The position numbers and the translations under genes are program-made. 6,968 bases of DNA, from contig CAYZTT010000025.1 of NCBI GenBank assembly GCA_964481835.1, positions 1 to 6,968 of the forward strand, in the 5' to 3' direction. Below are positions 5,191 through 6,968 of this stretch, in pieces. A model generated the notes under the pieces. The model made no database searches, was not told where the DNA came from, and saw nothing but the letters and a program-made list of their open reading frames with translations. This stretch comes from JABIBT01 sp964481835. Lineage in GTDB: Archaea; Nanobdellota; Nanobdellia; SCGC-AAA011-G17; PNOQ01. The stretch's first letter is position 1; every line of letters starts with the position of its first letter.

Positions 5191-5403
5191 TTACATTCCT
5201 ATGTATTTCATTATTTCAAAGACTAAGAATGCTGGCCAAACTGCTGCTTTTATTACTCCCCAAACTCCCCACCAAAATGAAGGTGCTGTTGAGATGTAAT
5301 AAACTGCTGCTCCGATGAATCCTAAGAAATAGGCACATCCTCCGCAACCAGAGTCTTTTGCTTTACATTTCAAATCTTTTTTTACTTTTACTTTTTTTGC
5401 CAT
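5191..5403 (-). CDS. 70-residue membrane protein with a CGGC motif, first gene of a minus-strand pair
   Basis: 70 residues from the ATG at 5403-5401. A lysine-rich head (MAKKVKVKKDLKCKAKDSG) leads into CGGC (20-23) and a helix AYFLGFIGAAVYYIST (24-39). The rest, PSFWWGVWGVIKAAVWPAFLVFEIMKYIG, forms a second, tryptophan-rich membrane segment. The GFIGAAVYYI...FW-x-GV-x-G-x-IKA-x-VWPAFLV pattern resembles a widespread family of short uncharacterised bacterial membrane proteins, as I recall it; no function is known to me. C13, C20 and C23 could bind metal or form a disulfide. Transcription would start from the palindromic TATA box at 5425-5432, 29 nt upstream, which also serves the divergent decarboxylase-like gene. 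Confidence 0.75.
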   Translation of the reverse strand: MAKKVKVKKDLKCKAKDSGCGGCAYFLGFIGAAVYYISTAPSFWWGVWGVIKAAVWPAFLVFEIMKYIGM

Positions 5404-5424
5404 GACAAATATCTAAAAATAAGC

Positions 5425-5432
5425 TTTAAAAG
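5425..5432. promoter_or_regulatory. Shared bidirectional TATA box between divergent genes
   Basis: On the plus strand the octamer reads TTTAAAAG and its first base is 29 nt before ATG 5454. On the minus strand the same eight bases read CTTTTAAA, with first base 29 nt before the ATG at 5403. No other TATA-like box lies at a usable distance in the 50-bp gap, so one box seems to serve both genes. Confidence 0.6.
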
Positions 5433-5453
5433 GTTTATGCCTACTCTAAAATC

Positions 5454-6437
5454 ATGGCAAAATTTGTATTGAGTAAGTCAAAAGTATTTGAACAGTTGGA
5501 GATAATGAAATCTCTGGCGGATGAGGTTTCATACTCTTTTAAGTCAAACCCAGAAGTGGGGAAAATACTGCAAGATAAATGTTTTTTGAGTATTCATTCT
5601 ACAAATAATCTAAAACAAGTTGAAAGTAAGAATGTGTGGTTTTTCTTACAGGGAAATAAAGAAATTCCAAAAGAAATTGATAATTTTGTTGTGGATAATA
5701 TAAATGATCTAAATTTGTTGTTGAAAGAGGATAGAGAGATAAACCTATTATTGAGGATGCGGTTGAGAGAGCACACTATACACACTGGGAAGCATTTTGT
5801 TTTTGGTTTTTCAAGTAAGGAAGTAAATAGATTACTAAAGGAGTTAAAAACTAACAAAAATATAAAAAAATTAGGAGTGCATTTTCACCGGAAGACTCAG
5901 AATGTTTCGGAGTGGAATTTAATAGAAGAATTAAAAGATTCCATTGAAGATTTCTCTTTATTAGATTTTGTTAATATTGGCGGAGGAATTCCTGCAGAGT
6001 ATAAGAATTTTAGGAAGGAGGTCTCTGAACATATTTTTAAAAAAATAAAAGAGTTGAGAGAATTTTTGAATTCTAAAGATATTAAAATGATAATTGAGCC
6101 GGGTAGGTTTATTGCAGCGCCTGCTATCAAGTTAGAAACTAGCGTTGTTAATGTGTATGATAATAATGTGATTGTGGATTGTTCTGTTTATAATTCTGCC
6201 ATGGATACTTTTGTGGCAAATATTAGGTTGTTAGTTGAAGGGGAATTAGATTCTGGCAAATTTTGTTATACAATTAAAGGAATAACTCCGGATTCTTTAG
6301 ATATTTTTAGGTATAAGGTTTATTTTGATAAAGAAGTAAAAGTTGGGGATAATATTACTTTTTTGAATGCTGGCGCGTATAATTTTTCTTCTGGATATTT
6401 TAATTTAGAAAAGGTTGAGAGTGAATTATTTGATTAG
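5454..6437 (+). CDS. Fold-III PLP-dependent decarboxylase-like protein (Orn/DAP/Arg decarboxylase group)
   Basis: 327 residues from ATG 5454, 29 nt after the shared TATA box. The order of motifs matches group IV decarboxylases with an alanine-racemase-like barrel: SYSFKSNPEV (26-35, with K30 as the expected PLP Schiff-base lysine), TGKHFVFGFS (111-120, the KFG position), GVHFH (141-145, PLP-ring His), VNIGGGIP (173-180, phosphate-binding glycines) and IIEPGRFIAAPA (213-224, with E215 and R218). A C-terminal beta domain follows, with GITPDSLD (276-283) and NAGAYNFSSGYFN (305-317). The family's usual G-P-x-C-D/E-S-x-D has Pro at the Cys position (P279). Length is also short compared with about 380-450. 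Family membership is firm. The substrate (ornithine, arginine, diaminopimelate, carboxynorspermidine or other) is not, and loss of the cysteine leaves activity uncertain. Its TAG overlaps the opposing stop by four bases. Confidence 0.87.
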   Translation: MAKFVLSKSKVFEQLEIMKSLADEVSYSFKSNPEVGKILQDKCFLSIHSTNNLKQVESKNVWFFLQGNKEIPKEIDNFVVDNINDLNLLLKEDREINLLLRMRLREHTIHTGKHFVFGFSSKEVNRLLKELKTNKNIKKLGVHFHRKTQNVSEWNLIEELKDSIEDFSLLDFVNIGGGIPAEYKNFRKEVSEHIFKKIKELREFLNSKDIKMIIEPGRFIAAPAIKLETSVVNVYDNNVIVDCSVYNSAMDTFVANIRLLVEGELDSGKFCYTIKGITPDSLDIFRYKVYFDKEVKVGDNITFLNAGAYNFSSGYFNLEKVESELFD

Positions 6438-6805
6438 AGATCCGGGTGTTGATTGCTTCGATAGAAGGATCTCATTTCTTCTTCAGAAATCTGTCCATAT
6501 AGTACTAATTTGTGTCGTGCGTCTGGGTCGGTGTTTCTAGCTTGTGCAATTTCTGGAATTTCTCGGCCACTATTTGCGATGAATGATGAGTCTAGAGTCG
6601 TTACCCTGTCTGAAGGGCCGATTGTTTCTCCTTTTATCCTACTTAATAACCCGCCTAGTGCCTCTATGCTTTGGGCAGGTTCCATTACAGGTTCTAATGG
6701 TTCGGCGCCTGAGAATTTTCTTATGTGGAATCTTCTGTCTTCCCTTCCCCCGTTCGGGTGTCTTGTTGTAAAAATCAAGTATCTGTAACCTATTTTGTCT
6801 GACAT
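6434..6805 (-). CDS. Arginine-rich soluble orphan protein
   Basis: I take the ATG at 6805-6803 as the start, giving 123 residues (MSDKIGYRYLIFTTRHPNG...). In-frame TTG 6844 and ATG 6820 would add 13 or 5 residues, but the only TATA-like box (6828-6835) lies 30 nt from 6805 and is too close to 6820. No membrane segment or signal peptide is seen. The start could form a beta-strand (YRYLIFTT), followed by RHPNGGREDRRFHIRKF and an Asp/Glu/Pro-rich second half ending HPDL. The protein has 13 Arg and only 4 Lys, the reverse of its lysine-rich neighbours. I recognise no family. It converges on the decarboxylase-like gene with a four-base stop overlap and diverges from the last gene of the window. 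Confidence 0.65.
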   Translation of the reverse strand: MSDKIGYRYLIFTTRHPNGGREDRRFHIRKFSGAEPLEPVMEPAQSIEALGGLLSRIKGETIGPSDRVTTLDSSFIANSGREIPEIAQARNTDPDARHKLVLYGQISEEEMRSFYRSNQHPDL

Positions 6806-6827
6806 GTAAAAGGAGAACATTGTATAG

Positions 6828-6835
6828 TTTTTAAA
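6828..6835 (-). promoter_or_regulatory. TATA-like box (TTTAAAAA) for the arginine-rich protein gene
   Basis: On the minus strand TTTAAAAA starts 30 nt before the ATG at 6805. This spacing decides the start of that gene in favour of 6805 over the upstream in-frame ATG 6820 and TTG 6844. Confidence 0.5.
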
Positions 6836-6844
6836 GGTTTTCAA

Positions 6845-6968
6845 ATGACTAATTTTAAAAGTAATCTGGCATTCCCACTATGGGTGGCGTTGAATTATCT
6901 TGAAGAGATTGGGGAGAGATTATCGGAGTTGTTAGAGGCTTATTCTGAGAAAGGTTTTCAGAAAGGGG
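6845..6968 (+). CDS. 5' end of an unknown gene running off the window
   Basis: The frame is open from ATG 6845 to the window edge (41 codons: MTNFKSNLAFPLWVALNYLEE...SEKGFQKG). The visible part has a hydrophobic stretch (NLAFPLWVALNYL) and then an amphipathic, glutamate-rich helix (EEIGERLSELLEAYSEKG). Two starts compete. ATG 6845 has no TATA box at -29, only a weak AAAGG seven bases before it. GTG 6884 (ValAlaLeuAsnTyr...) has TTTAAAAG exactly 30 nt upstream (6854-6861), the pattern used by other genes here, and would leave a 78-bp divergent gap like the others. I keep the longer form but regard 6884 as equally likely. No family recognised. Confidence 0.5.
   Translation, partial: MTNFKSNLAFPLWVALNYLEEIGERLSELLEAYSEKGFQKG
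6854..6861 (+). promoter_or_regulatory. Candidate TATA box (TTTAAAAG) for a GTG start at 6884
   Basis: This is the same octamer as the plus-strand reading of the shared box at 5425, and its first base is 30 nt before the in-frame GTG at 6884. It would be coding if translation begins at ATG 6845, so it is only a candidate. Confidence 0.3.

Noticed and set aside
6015..6022. AAGGAGGT, a perfect Shine-Dalgarno-like sequence
   Set aside because: It lies inside the decarboxylase-like gene (coding for part of RKEVS) with no ATG, GTG or TTG at a suitable distance after it. Genes here do not use such sites.
5594..6130. Minus-strand open frames (5594-5857 and 5897-6130) opposite the decarboxylase-like gene
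   Set aside because: The plus frame carries the conserved PLP motifs, and the minus products are Ser/Phe/Ile-rich shadows of an AT-rich gene.
6510..6788. 92-codon plus-strand open frame opposite the arginine-rich gene
   Set aside because: It lies wholly antisense to 6434-6805, has no TATA box at the standard distance, and its product reads as low-grade shadow sequence. The minus frame has a promoter-consistent start.
1..6968. CRISPR array, tRNA, rRNA, transposase or phage genes
   Set aside because: I read both strands and found no regular spaced repeats, no tRNA-like cloverleaf with the TTCRA arm, and no proteins of mobile elements.

Overview
The window looks like an ordinary chromosomal stretch of an archaeon, most likely a small-genome DPANN-type lineage (Woesearchaeota/Pacearchaeota-like). 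The DNA is AT-rich and tightly packed, with no intergenic gap above about 82 bp. Shine-Dalgarno sequences are missing. Most genes that begin a transcript carry a TTTAAATA or CTTAAATA box whose first base lies exactly 29-30 nt upstream of the start codon, the geometry of archaeal TATA boxes driving leaderless mRNAs. The taxonomic call is inference from this architecture and from the protein types (Cys-rich anchored proteins, NosD-like beta-helix, many tiny membrane proteins). There is no rRNA or marker gene to confirm it.

Layout, left to right: a 3' fragment of an unrecognised gene (2-283, +); a membrane-anchored protein with 16 cysteines (318-1088, +); a YdeI/OmdA-family protein (1104-1664, -); a DUF2238/YjdF-like membrane protein (1737-2321, +); a small membrane protein (2346-2663, +) followed one base later by a uridine-kinase-like P-loop kinase (2665-3240, +). 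Next is a secreted parallel beta-helix protein with an Ig-like module and a C-terminal dockerin-like calcium-loop pair (3215-4582, -), whose 3' end overlaps the kinase tail to tail. Two very short membrane-protein genes follow (4665-4799 and 4857-5030, +), then a two-gene minus-strand operon of small membrane proteins (5188-5036 and 5403-5191). A fold-III PLP-dependent decarboxylase-like protein (5454-6437, +) diverges from that operon around one shared palindromic TATA box. An arginine-rich orphan (6434-6805, -) and the 5' end of another unknown gene (6845 onward, +) close the window.

The genes do not form one obvious pathway. Most encode membrane or cell-surface proteins, with two cytosolic metabolic-type enzymes (kinase, decarboxylase-like) among them. 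Most genes have their own promoter; the clear exceptions are the 2346-3240 pair and the 5403-5036 pair. I see no mobile element, CRISPR array, tRNA or rRNA. The most distinctive points are the regular 29-nt promoter-to-start spacing, the perfectly symmetric shared TATA box at 5425-5432, the mosaic beta-helix/dockerin surface protein, and the decarboxylase-like protein with proline where the family normally has its catalytic cysteine.
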